Source of the DNA: an uncultured beta proteobacterium
GTDB lineage: Bacteria > Pseudomonadota > Gammaproteobacteria > Burkholderiales > Burkholderiaceae
Assembly (NCBI GenBank): GCA_903846025.1
Contig: CAIMZP010000074.1
Coordinates: 1 to 41,095, forward strand
Direction of reading: 5' to 3'
DNA: 41,095 nt
Position numbers and translations under genes: made by a program. The notes under the pieces were generated by a model. That model saw only the letters and a list, made by a program, of their open reading frames with translations, ran no database searches and was not told the origin of the DNA. How positions within the stretch are numbered: the stretch's first letter is position 1; each line of letters starts with the position of its first letter. Shown here one piece after another: positions 15,704 to 24,601 of this stretch.

Positions 15704-17767
15704 ATGACGACCAAGCGACCACCAACACTGCTAGAAAAGATGGGTTTAAACACTCCCATGGCGCTAGCTTTGCACCTCCCTGCACGCTATGAGGATGAAA
15801 CAGAGCTTTATACGGTTGAGGAAGCTTTGGACTTAGGCAAATTTAACTCTATTCAGACTCAAGGCACAGTTATTCGAAATCAGGTGCTGTTTCGCCCCAG
15901 AAGACAGATGTTAGTCACGATAGAGGATGACACTGCCACCTTGCAACTTCGTTTTCTCAATTTTTACCCTAGTCAACAGAAGCAAATGGCAGTCGGCTCC
16001 CATATTCGCGTTCGTGGAGAGGTCCGCGAGGGGTATTTGGGTGCCGAGATGGTTCATCCTACGGTGCGCGTGGTGACGTCAGATTTATCTCTGCCTACTA
16101 GTTTGACGCCTGTCTATCCCGCTAGTGCCGGGGTTTCACAAGCGAGTATTCGAAAGGCGGTCAATCAAGCTTTACAAGACACTAGCCTCAAAGATAGTCT
16201 GGCGGAATTTTTACCAGCCAAATTGATGGCCGAACTATTGCCAGCGAATGATTGGCCTCAACTTCAAGATGCGATTACTTATTTACACCAACCGCCAGCG
16301 GAGGCTGATACTCATGCGCTATTAGAGCGTACTCATCCTGCTTGGCGTCGTGTGCAGTTCGAGGAATTGTTGGCACAGCAAATTTCATTAAAGAGGGCCC
16401 ACACGATTCGCAGACAAAGGCTAGCCCCAAGTTTTAAGTCTAAAGGTACTTCAGGACTTGAAAAGGGCTTGCTTAAGGCATTGCCCTTTCTGTTGACGGA
16501 CGCTCAAAAGCGTGTCTGGGCTGAGATTGGGCAAGATTTATCTCAAACCTTTCCTATGAACCGCCTTCTCCAGGGGGATGTGGGTAGTGGCAAGACGGTC
16601 ATTGCTGCTCTTGCTGCAGCACGAGTGATGGATTATGGCTTTCAGGCAGCAATCATGGCGCCAACTGAGATTCTGGCGGAGCAACACTATCTAAAGATGA
16701 AGGAGTGGTTCGAGCCTTTGGGTATCGCCGTAGCTTGGTTATCCGGGAGCTTGAAGGCAAAAGAAAAAAGACTGGCACAGAAAGTAATTGAAAGTGGTGA
16801 AGCTCAACTCATCATCGGTACGCATGCACTTATTCAGGATAAAGTGAGTTTTGCCAAATTAGGATTAGCAGTAATTGATGAGCAGCATCGCTTTGGTGTA
16901 CGACAACGTTTAGAAATTCAACAGCGAGTAGGATCTGAGTTGTTCTACTGTCATCAAATGATGATGTCCGCCACGCCGATTCCCCGAACGCTGGCCATGA
17001 CGTATTACGCTGATCTTGATGTCTCGGTCATTGATGCGCTCCCACCGGGGCGAAAACCGATTACTACCAAGGTTGTAAAAGCTACGCGACGTGATGAGGT
17101 CATTGGAGGTTTGTACGATTGGCTCACTAAAGGTTTGCAGGCATATTGGGTCTGCCCGTTAATTGAAGAATCTGAAGTATTGCAATTACAGACAGCCGTA
17201 GAAAGTTTCGAACAGCTCACCCTTGCATTGCCAAATTTTAAAGTGGGATTGGTCCATGGTCGCCTTAAAAGCGAAGAAAAAGCGGCTGTTATGGCTGCTT
17301 TCAAGGCCAATGAAATTCAATTGCTAGTTGCTACCACCGTTATTGAGGTGGGCGTAGACGTGCCCAATGCGGCGCTGATGGTGATTGAACATGCGGAGCG
17401 TTTTGGTTATTCCCAGATACATCAATTAAGAGGGCGCGTGGGTCGCGGTTCAGCCGATTCAGTTTGCATCTTGATGTATGCCGAACCGCTTTCCTTGGCT
17501 GCAAAGGAGCGTCTGCAGACTTTACGAGAAACCTCGGATGGTTTTGTAATTGCCGAGCGAGATCTTTCACTACGTGGCCCCGGTGAATTATTAGGGGCAA
17601 AGCAGTCTGGGGATGCTATGTTACGGTTTGTGGATTTGCAGCGGGATGCATGGTTGATTGAATTAGCTCAACATGCGGCTGAACTTTTGCTGGATAAACA
17701 CAGCGATCTTGTAGAGCGCCATCTTGAGCGTTGGCTGGGCTCCCGCACAGAATTTTTGAAGGCCTGA
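15704..17767 (+). CDS. recG: ATP-dependent DNA helicase RecG
   Basis: RecG is a branch-migrating helicase that remodels stalled replication forks and Holliday junctions. From the ATG at 15704 it has 687 residues. An N-terminal wedge (OB-fold) domain follows HLPARYEDETEL; the helicase part has Walker A GDVGSGKT at 291-298, the DEQH box at 392-395, then VHGRLKSEEK, TTVIEVGVDVPNA and QLRGRVGRG. An upstream in-frame TTG at 15668 would overlap the divergent queA start and add 12 residues that look unlike the family, so I prefer 15704. The N-terminus is shorter than in Escherichia coli RecG, which begins with an extra helical segment. Confidence 0.96.
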   Translation: MTTKRPPTLLEKMGLNTPMALALHLPARYEDETELYTVEEALDLGKFNSIQTQGTVIRNQVLFRPRRQMLVTIEDDTATLQLRFLNFYPSQQKQMAVGSHIRVRGEVREGYLGAEMVHPTVRVVTSDLSLPTSLTPVYPASAGVSQASIRKAVNQALQDTSLKDSLAEFLPAKLMAELLPANDWPQLQDAITYLHQPPAEADTHALLERTHPAWRRVQFEELLAQQISLKRAHTIRRQRLAPSFKSKGTSGLEKGLLKALPFLLTDAQKRVWAEIGQDLSQTFPMNRLLQGDVGSGKTVIAALAAARVMDYGFQAAIMAPTEILAEQHYLKMKEWFEPLGIAVAWLSGSLKAKEKRLAQKVIESGEAQLIIGTHALIQDKVSFAKLGLAVIDEQHRFGVRQRLEIQQRVGSELFYCHQMMMSATPIPRTLAMTYYADLDVSVIDALPPGRKPITTKVVKATRRDEVIGGLYDWLTKGLQAYWVCPLIEESEVLQLQTAVESFEQLTLALPNFKVGLVHGRLKSEEKAAVMAAFKANEIQLLVATTVIEVGVDVPNAALMVIEHAERFGYSQIHQLRGRVGRGSADSVCILMYAEPLSLAAKERLQTLRETSDGFVIAERDLSLRGPGELLGAKQSGDAMLRFVDLQRDAWLIELAQHAAELLLDKHSDLVERHLERWLGSRTEFLKA

Positions 17768-17777
17768 TAATCACGCC

Positions 17778-18191
17778 ATGATTCTTGCAAAACTTCGTTA
17801 TATTATTTCGGTTTTTAGTGGGCGCCATTTTGAACAGGCAGTACAAGCCTACGATGATTTACGGCCGACCTTATCTGTATCCATTAAGAGGCTGGAACAG
17901 GGGCTTAGCACCCAAATATATGAGTGTACTAATACTGAATGTACCGTGACGATTCTAGGAACATTGATGGCCGCTGGTAGAGTTGGCATGTCCGTCTTGC
18001 CGAAAACGTCCATTACTGATCGAATGACTAAGAAGGGTTTGATACGCCATGGTCCTCATCAAGTACCCGGTCGCACAAGTTGGGTGTACTTGGTTCAGGG
18101 TAAGAGTTATCAACGCAGTGCTGCTATAAAAAAACTGGTTCAAATTACTCGGCAGCGTGATCTATCGATAGTGATTCTGAGCAATGCGTGA
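17778..18191 (+). pseudogene. Internally deleted oxyR-like (LysR family) regulator remnant
   Basis: The open frame gives 137 residues. Residues 1-61 look like a decayed LysR-type winged helix (LRYIISV, RPTLSVSIKRLEQGL, then IYECTN where family members have a FERT-like motif). Residues 63-130 look like the C-terminal end of an OxyR effector domain (MAAGRVGMSVLP aligns with the conserved VAAGxGITLLP). About 150 residues between them, including both redox cysteines of OxyR, are missing, yet the frame is intact across the joint near 17958-17966. The position between recG and ubiA is where Burkholderia and Ralstonia carry intact oxyR, as I recall. It starts 10 bp after recG and its stop overlaps the ubiA start. 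It could be a real short DNA-binding protein, but loss of function is more likely. Confidence 0.7.
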
Positions 18192-19041
18192 TCGCCTAGT
18201 TTCTTATAGTTACCTCATTCGCTTAAACAAGCCCATTGGAACGCTCTTGTTGCTATGGCCTACTTTCTGGGCTCTATGGTTGGCAAGTGGCGGATTTCCT
18301 CGGTGGCCCATTCTCATGATCTTTACGGGTGGAACTTTTTTAATGCGCAGTGCGGGTTGTGCAATAAATGACTATGCGGATCGAGAGTTTGATCGGCATG
18401 TAAAAAGGACCAAAGAGCGCCCAGTAACGAGCGGAAAAATTTCTGGCAAAGAAGCGCTTGGTATAGCTATGAGTCTTGCATTGATTGCTTTTTTATTAAT
18501 TCAGCCCCTCAATGCGCTTACAAAAGAGCTTTCAGTATTCGCTTTATTGGTGGCTATTATTTATCCATTCACCAAACGATTTTTAGCTATTCCTCAAGCT
18601 GTTCTTGGGATTGCTTTTGGTTTTGGTATTCCAATGGCTTATGCCGCTGTTCTTGACTTCATTCCACCAGAGGCCTGGATTTTATTTTTAGGAAATCTAT
18701 TTTGGGCAATTGCATATGACACGGCTTATGCCATGGTCGATCGCGACGATGATCTGAGGCTAGGACTGCATACATCTGCAATTACTTTTGGACGTTTTGA
18801 TGTCATGGCAATTGCCTTGAGTTATGTAATCTTATTTTTGAGTCAGGCACTAGTCGCTTACTTAGCTAATCTTAGTTATTACTTTTATTTGGGGTGGATA
18901 GCTGCGGTGATCTGTGCCGTTTATCACCTTAAATTGGTTTCCACCAGAAAATCTGACGCATGCTTTAAGGCGTTCCGCCACAACAATTGGTTGGGCGGCT
19001 TTCTTTTTTTGGGGATTGTGCTCGGCCTAACGCTCAGATAG
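18184..19041 (+). CDS. ubiA: 4-hydroxybenzoate polyprenyltransferase UbiA
   Basis: UbiA attaches the polyprenyl tail to 4-hydroxybenzoate in ubiquinone synthesis, within the inner membrane. The 285-residue protein has seven to nine hydrophobic helices and both aspartate-rich motifs that bind the Mg2+-diphosphate: NDYADREFD at 62-70 and DRDDD at 186-190. The start begins with [20 protein letters not shown], typical of the family. The ATG overlaps the end of the oxyR-like remnant by 8 nt and has only a weak ribosome-binding site, so translation may depend on ribosomes finishing the remnant frame. Confidence 0.97.
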   Translation: MRDRLVSYSYLIRLNKPIGTLLLLWPTFWALWLASGGFPRWPILMIFTGGTFLMRSAGCAINDYADREFDRHVKRTKERPVTSGKISGKEALGIAMSLALIAFLLIQPLNALTKELSVFALLVAIIYPFTKRFLAIPQAVLGIAFGFGIPMAYAAVLDFIPPEAWILFLGNLFWAIAYDTAYAMVDRDDDLRLGLHTSAITFGRFDVMAIALSYVILFLSQALVAYLANLSYYFYLGWIAAVICAVYHLKLVSTRKSDACFKAFRHNNWLGGFLFLGIVLGLTLR

Positions 19042-19061
19042 CTAGTGTTAGGCTAGCTTTT
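19040..19061. terminator. Possible short terminator between ubiA and proC
   Basis: AGCTAG (19040-19045) pairs with CTAGCT (19053-19058) around a 7-nt loop, followed by TTT. The stem overlaps the stop codons of both convergent genes. An alternative 7-bp stem, GCCTAAC (19025-19031) with GTTAGGC (19047-19053), overlaps it. Both are weak. Confidence 0.35.
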
Positions 19062-19916
19062 ACCCAACTCATCACCCATCGTTTTGCCACGATTGCTGGC
19101 GGCATGAATCGCCTTTTCAAGAGCGCCATGCCAATCTAATTGCTTGAGAATATCCAAGGCAGCAGCAGTAGTGCCACCTTTTGAGGTTACGCGTTCGCGC
19201 AATACTCCTGCATGTTCTTCAGAGTTATGCGCCAGTTGGGTGGCACCTTCTAAAGTCGCATATGCCAGTTTGCGTGCAGTGGTTGAATCTAGTCCCAATT
19301 TTTCGCCACTCGACTGCATTGCCTCTAAGAAGGCGAATACGTAGGCAGGACCACTTCCAGATACTGCGGTCACAGCATCCATGAGCTTTTCTTCATGAAC
19401 CCATATTGTTTGACCAACGGCATTACAAATGGTTTGCGCAAGAGCGCGATCAGACTGATTGACTGCGGCATCTGCAAATAAACCAGTAATTCCTTTGCCA
19501 ATTAAGGCTGGAGTATTTGGCATGGCGCGCACGCAACGCTCGTGATCAAGCCAGCGACTCATATCCTTAATTCGAATGCCTGCTGCGATACTGAGAATAA
19601 GAGGCCCAGGAGCACTTGCATGTTTTAACTTTGAACTCAAACCTTTGGCAATAAGATTAAAGTCTTGAGGTTTGATGGCCATAACTACAACATTATTTTG
19701 AGAAAAATTAAATGCAATCTGATCTAGGCCCCCAATTACCTGCACCCCAAAATCTTTATGCAATTGAATGGCGGTACTTGCGTTTGCTTCGACAACAGAA
19801 AGCTGATTTGCCTCAAATCCATTGGCCAATAAGCCACTGATGAGGGCTCGGCCCATATTCCCGCCACCAATAAAAGTGATATGGGTTTCCGTATTATTCA
19901 GTTTTGTGCTCATCAT
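19053..19916 (-). CDS. proC: Pyrroline-5-carboxylate reductase
   Basis: ProC performs the last step of proline synthesis, reducing pyrroline-5-carboxylate with NAD(P)H. The 287-residue protein has the dinucleotide-binding GGGNMG at 17-22, the MAIKPQD segment, and the C-terminal dimer domain signature around AVSGSGPAYVF and ERVTSKGGTTAAAL. The first ATG (19916) overlaps the yggS stop by 4 nt; the next codon is also ATG. The yggS-proC pairing is common in bacteria. Here the pair is attached to the end of the glycolate oxidase operon. Confidence 0.97.
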   Translation of the reverse strand: MMSTKLNNTETHITFIGGGNMGRALISGLLANGFEANQLSVVEANASTAIQLHKDFGVQVIGGLDQIAFNFSQNNVVVMAIKPQDFNLIAKGLSSKLKHASAPGPLILSIAAGIRIKDMSRWLDHERCVRAMPNTPALIGKGITGLFADAAVNQSDRALAQTICNAVGQTIWVHEEKLMDAVTAVSGSGPAYVFAFLEAMQSSGEKLGLDSTTARKLAYATLEGATQLAHNSEEHAGVLRERVTSKGGTTAAALDILKQLDWHGALEKAIHAASNRGKTMGDELGKS

Positions 19917-20638
19917 GCGTTTATCTTATCGCGCTTCCCAAATATAGCCGTTCCTACCCGTACGATCGTGCTGCCTTGGGCAATCGCAGTCTCCATATCA
20001 TCTGACATGCCCATGGATAGAGTGTCAAAGAATTCATAGCCACGCTCATTGAGGTGCTTAATCTTTATTTGAAGAAAACATTCCCTCACCAAACCGAATG
20101 CGGCGCTTTGCATAACCATATCAAGATTCGGGGCGGGTATAGCCATCAAACCTCTAAGGGTTACGCGGGGTAGTTTGGAAATCGCCATGCAAAGCGCTTC
20201 GGCCTCAGCCAAAGGGATGCCGCTTTTACTGTCTTCTTGGCTGATGTTGACCTGAATGCATAACTGAAGATCGCCTAAGTCTGGGAATTCTCCACGCTGC
20301 ACCGAAAGACGTTCTGCGATTTTAAAGCGATCAATGCTATGAACCCAGTCAAAGTGCTCTGCGACCTCCCTAGTCTTATTGCTTTGTAGGGGGCCAATAA
20401 AATGCCATTCTAACCAAGGACGTAATTTAGCTAACCCTGTAATTTTTTCTACTGCCTCTTGGACATAATTTTCCCCAAAAGCAGTCTGCCCAGCATGCAT
20501 CGCCTCTTCAATGGCGTGAGCGGGAAATGTTTTGCTTACTGCTAATAATAAAATATCTTCAGGTTCACGCTGAGCAGCCAGGGCAGCCAATTCGATTCGC
20601 TGCCTCACTGCCATGAGGTTGGCGGTAATGTGACTCAT
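19913..20638 (-). CDS. yggS: PLP homeostasis protein, YggS family
   Basis: YggS-type proteins bind pyridoxal 5'-phosphate without known catalysis and keep PLP and amino-acid pools in balance. The 241-residue protein is a single alanine-racemase-like barrel. The PLP lysine is Lys36 in LLAVSKTFP; other family segments are FGENYVQEA, WHFIGPLQSNK, and MGMSDDMETAIAQGST near the end. It overlaps glcF upstream and proC downstream by 4 nt each, so it is in the same transcript. Confidence 0.95.
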   Translation of the reverse strand: MSHITANLMAVRQRIELAALAAQREPEDILLLAVSKTFPAHAIEEAMHAGQTAFGENYVQEAVEKITGLAKLRPWLEWHFIGPLQSNKTREVAEHFDWVHSIDRFKIAERLSVQRGEFPDLGDLQLCIQVNISQEDSKSGIPLAEAEALCMAISKLPRVTLRGLMAIPAPNLDMVMQSAAFGLVRECFLQIKIKHLNERGYEFFDTLSMGMSDDMETAIAQGSTIVRVGTAIFGKRDKINA

Positions 20639-21918
20639 CGTATGGAGAGCTGTTTTGCGGAAATCAATTGATCCACAATTTCAATCCAATGCAGCACCGG
20701 TGTCTCTTCATGTTGTAGATGGGTAATACAGCCGATATTGCCTGACACAATTACTTGTGCACCCGATTCTTCACATGCAACATTTAAATGGCTTAACTTA
20801 TTACGTCTTAATTGCTCAGAAAGCACTGGCTGTGTGACGGAGTAGGTCCCTGCCGAACCACAACAAAGGTGACTATCGGCGCATAAGCGAACACCGATAC
20901 CGATGCTAGATAAAAGACCTTCTACCTTGCCGCGAATTTGCTGGCCATGCTGCAACGTACAGGGCGGGTGATAGACTACGCCAGGCTTCGGCTCTGTGCC
21001 AATTATTTGTATGAGTTCATTGTGTAGGTTTGGCAGAATCTCTGAAATATCTTTCGTTAATTCGGATATCCTTCGAGCTTTTGTTGCGTAAGTAGGGTCA
21101 TTAGAAAATAGATGACCATAGTCCTTTACCATTACGCCGCAACCTGATGCCGTCATGACGATTGCTTCAACACTACCTTCTTCTACTAGTGGCCACCATG
21201 CATCAATATTCTGCTTTGCATTGCTCAGGCCTCCCGCTTGATCGTTGAGGTGGTAGCGCAACGCGCCACAGCAAGTTGCATTAGTTACGCTGATCAATTG
21301 AATCTTGAGCGCGTTTAAGACCCTTGCAGTTGCTGAGTTAATGTTGGGTAGCATGCTAGGTTGTACGCAGCCCTCTAGTAAAAGCATTTTTCGAGAATGG
21401 ATAGTCTGCGGTCTGTCATAGGGCTCGGTTGAGTTGGCCAATGCTCTACTTTTAATTTGCGGAATCTTTCGTGCAATCCCTTTTGGCATGATTGGGCGAA
21501 TGAATCTGCCTAATATCATTGCTGAATTAAACAAGATTGGACTAGTTAATCCTTCTTTTAATGCCCAACGGGTCAGGCGTTGTGAGAGAGGGCGGGGGGG
21601 TGTATTTTCCTCGGCCCACTTACGGCCAATATCAATCAAGTTTCCGTACTGAACGCCACTGGGGCAGGTACTCTCACAATTTCTGCAAGTTAAACAACGA
21701 TCTAAGTGCAGGCGTGTTTTTTCGGTAGGTGCTTGACCTTCGGCTATTTGCTTGATCAGGTAAATGCGACCGCGAGGACCATCAAGCTCATCGCCTAGTA
21801 ATTGATAAGTAGGGCAGGTAGCTGTACAAAAACCGCAGTGAACGCATTTGCTTAGAATGTGGGCAGCCTCTATCCCTTCAGGGGTATTGGCAAATTGGGG
21901 GGCGAGTTGAGTTTGCAT
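20635..21918 (-). CDS. glcF: Glycolate oxidase iron-sulfur subunit GlcF
   Basis: GlcF carries electrons from the FAD subunits to the respiratory chain. The 427-residue protein has two 4Fe-4S ferredoxin motifs, Cys25/28/31/35 (KCVHCGFCTATCP) and Cys75/78/81/85 (RCLTCRNCESTCP), followed by two cysteine-rich CCG-type domains (TCCGALRYH and LCCGSAGTYS). It starts 8 bp after glcE, and its stop overlaps the yggS start by 4 nt. A run of seven C residues in the coding strand near 21594-21600 is present but the frame is intact. Confidence 0.96.
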   Translation of the reverse strand: MQTQLAPQFANTPEGIEAAHILSKCVHCGFCTATCPTYQLLGDELDGPRGRIYLIKQIAEGQAPTEKTRLHLDRCLTCRNCESTCPSGVQYGNLIDIGRKWAEENTPPRPLSQRLTRWALKEGLTSPILFNSAMILGRFIRPIMPKGIARKIPQIKSRALANSTEPYDRPQTIHSRKMLLLEGCVQPSMLPNINSATARVLNALKIQLISVTNATCCGALRYHLNDQAGGLSNAKQNIDAWWPLVEEGSVEAIVMTASGCGVMVKDYGHLFSNDPTYATKARRISELTKDISEILPNLHNELIQIIGTEPKPGVVYHPPCTLQHGQQIRGKVEGLLSSIGIGVRLCADSHLCCGSAGTYSVTQPVLSEQLRRNKLSHLNVACEESGAQVIVSGNIGCITHLQHEETPVLHWIEIVDQLISAKQLSIR

Positions 21919-21926
21919 ATCAATAT

Positions 21927-23069
21927 CTAGGGAAGGCGGGAGGTTACAAAAACGCCCGCAGGATCAAAGGCGCTTCGCAAGCGTGCTTGCACTGCCTCTA
22001 ATGCAATAGAGTGAGCTTGCTCTGTAAGCAAAGTGAAGCGTTGATTTAAAGGATCCACGTTGACTCCTTGTCGAAAACGGGTAGCATGTCCACCATTGCT
22101 TGATGCAATCTGTTTAATTAAAGCAAAGGTAGCCTCATCTCCAGGAGCCTTAACCCATCTTTGTTGACCGTGCCACTCCAGTACCATTTCCCCGTTCGCT
22201 TTAGGAATATTTAGGGGTCCGCATGCTGCTGGAAGTGCCAAGCGGTAAAGGGTCTCATCAGCTGTCAGGTTATTAAATGAGCTGAGCTCTTGTTCGCGTA
22301 AATCATTCCAAAATTTTAATGCCAAGTGGGGATCAAGTTCTTCCATGTTGATCGATGCACCCATTAGCGGAATCGCGGTTTTGACTGCCGCTATAGCACC
22401 CTCTAAACGAATGGTGAGTTCGCCATCTTGATTGGCATTACCAATCCAGCCGCTAGCGGAGAGAGGCAAAGGTTGGCCTGCCCACTCATTAAGCAGCAAT
22501 AATGCGCGAGCTTGAGAGATCTTGCACCTTAGGCTAATAGTTGCGGCAGGTTTTGGTAATACCTTGACAGAGGCCTCTAGCAATAAAGATAAGGTACCTA
22601 AAGATCCTGGCAGGAGCCGGGAGACATCGTATCCAGCTACATTTTTTATCACTTTTCCGCCAAAAGCCAAGTCTTGACCCTTACCATCCATGATGCGTAC
22701 ACCAAGTACAAAGTCCCGCAGACTTCCAGCGCTGATGCGACTGGGTCCAGCAAGACCAGCGGCAAGAACACCACCAAAGGTGGCCGCTTCCCCAAAGTGA
22801 GGAGGCTCAAAAGCAAGCACTTGGTTTTTATCTGCCAGAGCTGTTTGAATTTCTTTTAAAGGGGTGCCAGCACACGCAGTAATTACGAGCTCTTCAGGTT
22901 GATATTCCAAAATCCCAGAATAAGAGCTCGTATGTAGTTTTTCAAAATGATTGAGATTTCCATACCAGGATTTAGTGCCCCCGCCTTCAATAGAGAGAGA
23001 TGTTTTATTTTGGGCTGCATTTAAGATTTGTTCGCGGAATGCATGGATGCTTTGATTGGAGTTAGACAT
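21927..23069 (-). CDS. glcE: Glycolate oxidase FAD-binding subunit GlcE
   Basis: GlcE is the second FAD-binding subunit of membrane-associated glycolate oxidase, a shortened relative of GlcD. The 380-residue protein has an FAD-binding (PCMH-type) domain at about 20-180, with FGEAATFGGVLAAGLAGPSR and GGKVIKNVAGYDVSRLLPGSLGTL, and a C-terminal oxidase-type cap. The ATG shares one base with the stop of glcD (TAATG), a sign of coupled translation. glcF follows after 8 bp. Confidence 0.95.
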   Translation of the reverse strand: MSNSNQSIHAFREQILNAAQNKTSLSIEGGGTKSWYGNLNHFEKLHTSSYSGILEYQPEELVITACAGTPLKEIQTALADKNQVLAFEPPHFGEAATFGGVLAAGLAGPSRISAGSLRDFVLGVRIMDGKGQDLAFGGKVIKNVAGYDVSRLLPGSLGTLSLLLEASVKVLPKPAATISLRCKISQARALLLLNEWAGQPLPLSASGWIGNANQDGELTIRLEGAIAAVKTAIPLMGASINMEELDPHLALKFWNDLREQELSSFNNLTADETLYRLALPAACGPLNIPKANGEMVLEWHGQQRWVKAPGDEATFALIKQIASSNGGHATRFRQGVNVDPLNQRFTLLTEQAHSIALEAVQARLRSAFDPAGVFVTSRLP

Positions 23070-24583
23070 TAGAAGCGCTCCAACTCTGGGTGCGCTAGCT
23101 TGCCACCGCTAATGCGCATACGACCATATTCAGCGCACCGATTCAGGGTGGGGATGCCCTTGTCGGGATTGAGTAAATGCTTTGGATCAAATGCGCTTTT
23201 GACTCCCCAAAATGATTCGCGCTCCCCCTCGCCAAATTGAATGCACATCGAATTAATTTTTTCAATACCCACGCCATGTTCACCAGTAATGGTTCCGCCA
23301 AGTTCTACGCAAGCCTCCAAAATTTCAGTGCCGAACTCTTCAGCACGATGCCATTCGTCTGGATCGGCACCATTAAATAAAATGAGAGGGTGCATATTTC
23401 CATCGCCCGCATGAAATACATTAAGACAGCCAAGCTTATATTTTTTTTCCATCGCCTGAATACGTTTAAGCAGGGTGGCAATATGTCTACGGGGAATAGT
23501 GCCATCCATGCAGTAGTAATCAGCTGCAATTCGTCCGGCTGCAGGAAAAGCATTTTTTCGACCACTCCAAAATTTAAGACGTTCAGTTTCATCTTTAGAA
23601 ATCTGAATACAACTAGCTCCGGATTGCTCAAGTACTTGAGTCATCCGCTCAATTTCTTCAGCAACCTCTTCTGGGGTGCCATCAGATTCGCATAGCAGAA
23701 TCGCTTGCGCATCAAGATCGTACCCGGCGTGGACGAATTCTTCAACAGCTCTAGTAGTCGCTTTATCCATCATCTCTAGCCCAGCAGGAATAATCCCAGC
23801 GGCAATAATGGCTGCCACAGCATTGGCACCTTTTTCAATGTCATCAAAGCTAGCCAAAATGACGCGCGCTAATTTGGGTTTAGCGATTAATTTGACGGTT
23901 ACCTCAGTAACTACTGCGAGCATTCCTTCGCTACCCATGATGATTGCCAACAAGTCCAAGCCAGGGGTATCTGGGGCCAAACTACCAAACTCCACAATAT
24001 TGCCGTTCATTAGAACGCCACGAACTTTTAAAACATTATGCAGAGTAAGGCCATACTTTAGGCAGTGGACACCACCAGAGTTTTCATTGACATTACCGCC
24101 AATTGAGCAAGCAATTTGGGAGGAGGGGTCTGGTGCGTAGTAGAGGCCTAAGTGGGCAACTGCTTCGGAGATTGCTAGATTACGTACTCCAGGTTGAACT
24201 ACCGCAGTTCGGGTAAATGGATCGATGCTAATAATTTTCTTCAGTTTGGCTAGAGAAAGTACTAAACCCTGTGAGATAGGCATGGCGCCACCCGATAAAC
24301 CAGTACCCGACCCTCTTGGGACAACTGGAATTTCAAGATCAAAGCAAATCTTGAGAATTTGCGCTACTTGCCCTTCGGTTTCTGGTAAAGCAACAGCTAA
24401 AGGCATCTTTCGGTAGGCGGCTAAACCATCACATTCATAAGGGATGGTGTCTTCCGGCTCCCAAAGTAATGCGTGTTCAGGAAGAATTGGGCGCAATGCG
24501 GATACCAATTTGGATTGAAGGGCGGTAATAGTCGCAAGGTCTGGGGGTGGGGTCACCATATTCATGTAGATCATTTTAGCCAT
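23069..24583 (-). CDS. glcD: Glycolate oxidase subunit GlcD
   Basis: GlcD is the main FAD subunit that oxidises glycolate to glyoxylate. The product has 504 residues from the ATG at 24583. The FAD-binding domain contains PRGSGTGLSGG at 89-99 and SIGGNVNENSGGVHCLKYG; the C-terminal part has VFHAGDGNMHPLILF and GTITGEHGVG, the active-site region of the family. Later in-frame ATGs (24574, 24565, 24559) are possible because the first ten residues are not conserved; AGG lies close before the first. It heads glcD-glcE-glcF-yggS-proC. It is divergent from the cobalamin adenosyltransferase gene, 18 bp away, so its promoter probably lies inside that gene. Confidence 0.95.
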   Translation of the reverse strand: MAKMIYMNMVTPPPDLATITALQSKLVSALRPILPEHALLWEPEDTIPYECDGLAAYRKMPLAVALPETEGQVAQILKICFDLEIPVVPRGSGTGLSGGAMPISQGLVLSLAKLKKIISIDPFTRTAVVQPGVRNLAISEAVAHLGLYYAPDPSSQIACSIGGNVNENSGGVHCLKYGLTLHNVLKVRGVLMNGNIVEFGSLAPDTPGLDLLAIIMGSEGMLAVVTEVTVKLIAKPKLARVILASFDDIEKGANAVAAIIAAGIIPAGLEMMDKATTRAVEEFVHAGYDLDAQAILLCESDGTPEEVAEEIERMTQVLEQSGASCIQISKDETERLKFWSGRKNAFPAAGRIAADYYCMDGTIPRRHIATLLKRIQAMEKKYKLGCLNVFHAGDGNMHPLILFNGADPDEWHRAEEFGTEILEACVELGGTITGEHGVGIEKINSMCIQFGEGERESFWGVKSAFDPKHLLNPDKGIPTLNRCAEYGRMRISGGKLAHPELERF

Positions 24584-24588
24584 TTACC

Positions 24589-24594
24589 TATAAT
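24589..24594 (+). promoter_or_regulatory. -10 box of the cobalamin adenosyltransferase gene
   Basis: A consensus TATAAT ends 7 nt before the ATG at 24602. No Shine-Dalgarno fits between them, and any -35 box would lie inside the start of glcD; I see no good one there. A leaderless transcript is the simplest reading. Confidence 0.45.
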
Positions 24595-24601
24595 TAGTCG
24601 C

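Noticed and set aside
21594..21600. Run of seven G (seven C in glcF) as a possible phase-variation tract
   Set aside because: Seven bases is short for phase variation, the frame is intact, and the gene is a metabolic enzyme.
23676..24140. A 154-codon open frame opposite glcD
   Set aside because: Its length follows from the codon pattern of glcD on the other strand; the translation is low-complexity Ala/Ile/Ser sequence with no family likeness.
24473..24601. Upstream extension of the adenosyltransferase frame
   Set aside because: These 43 codons run antisense through glcD and are not family sequence; the conserved protein starts at 24602.
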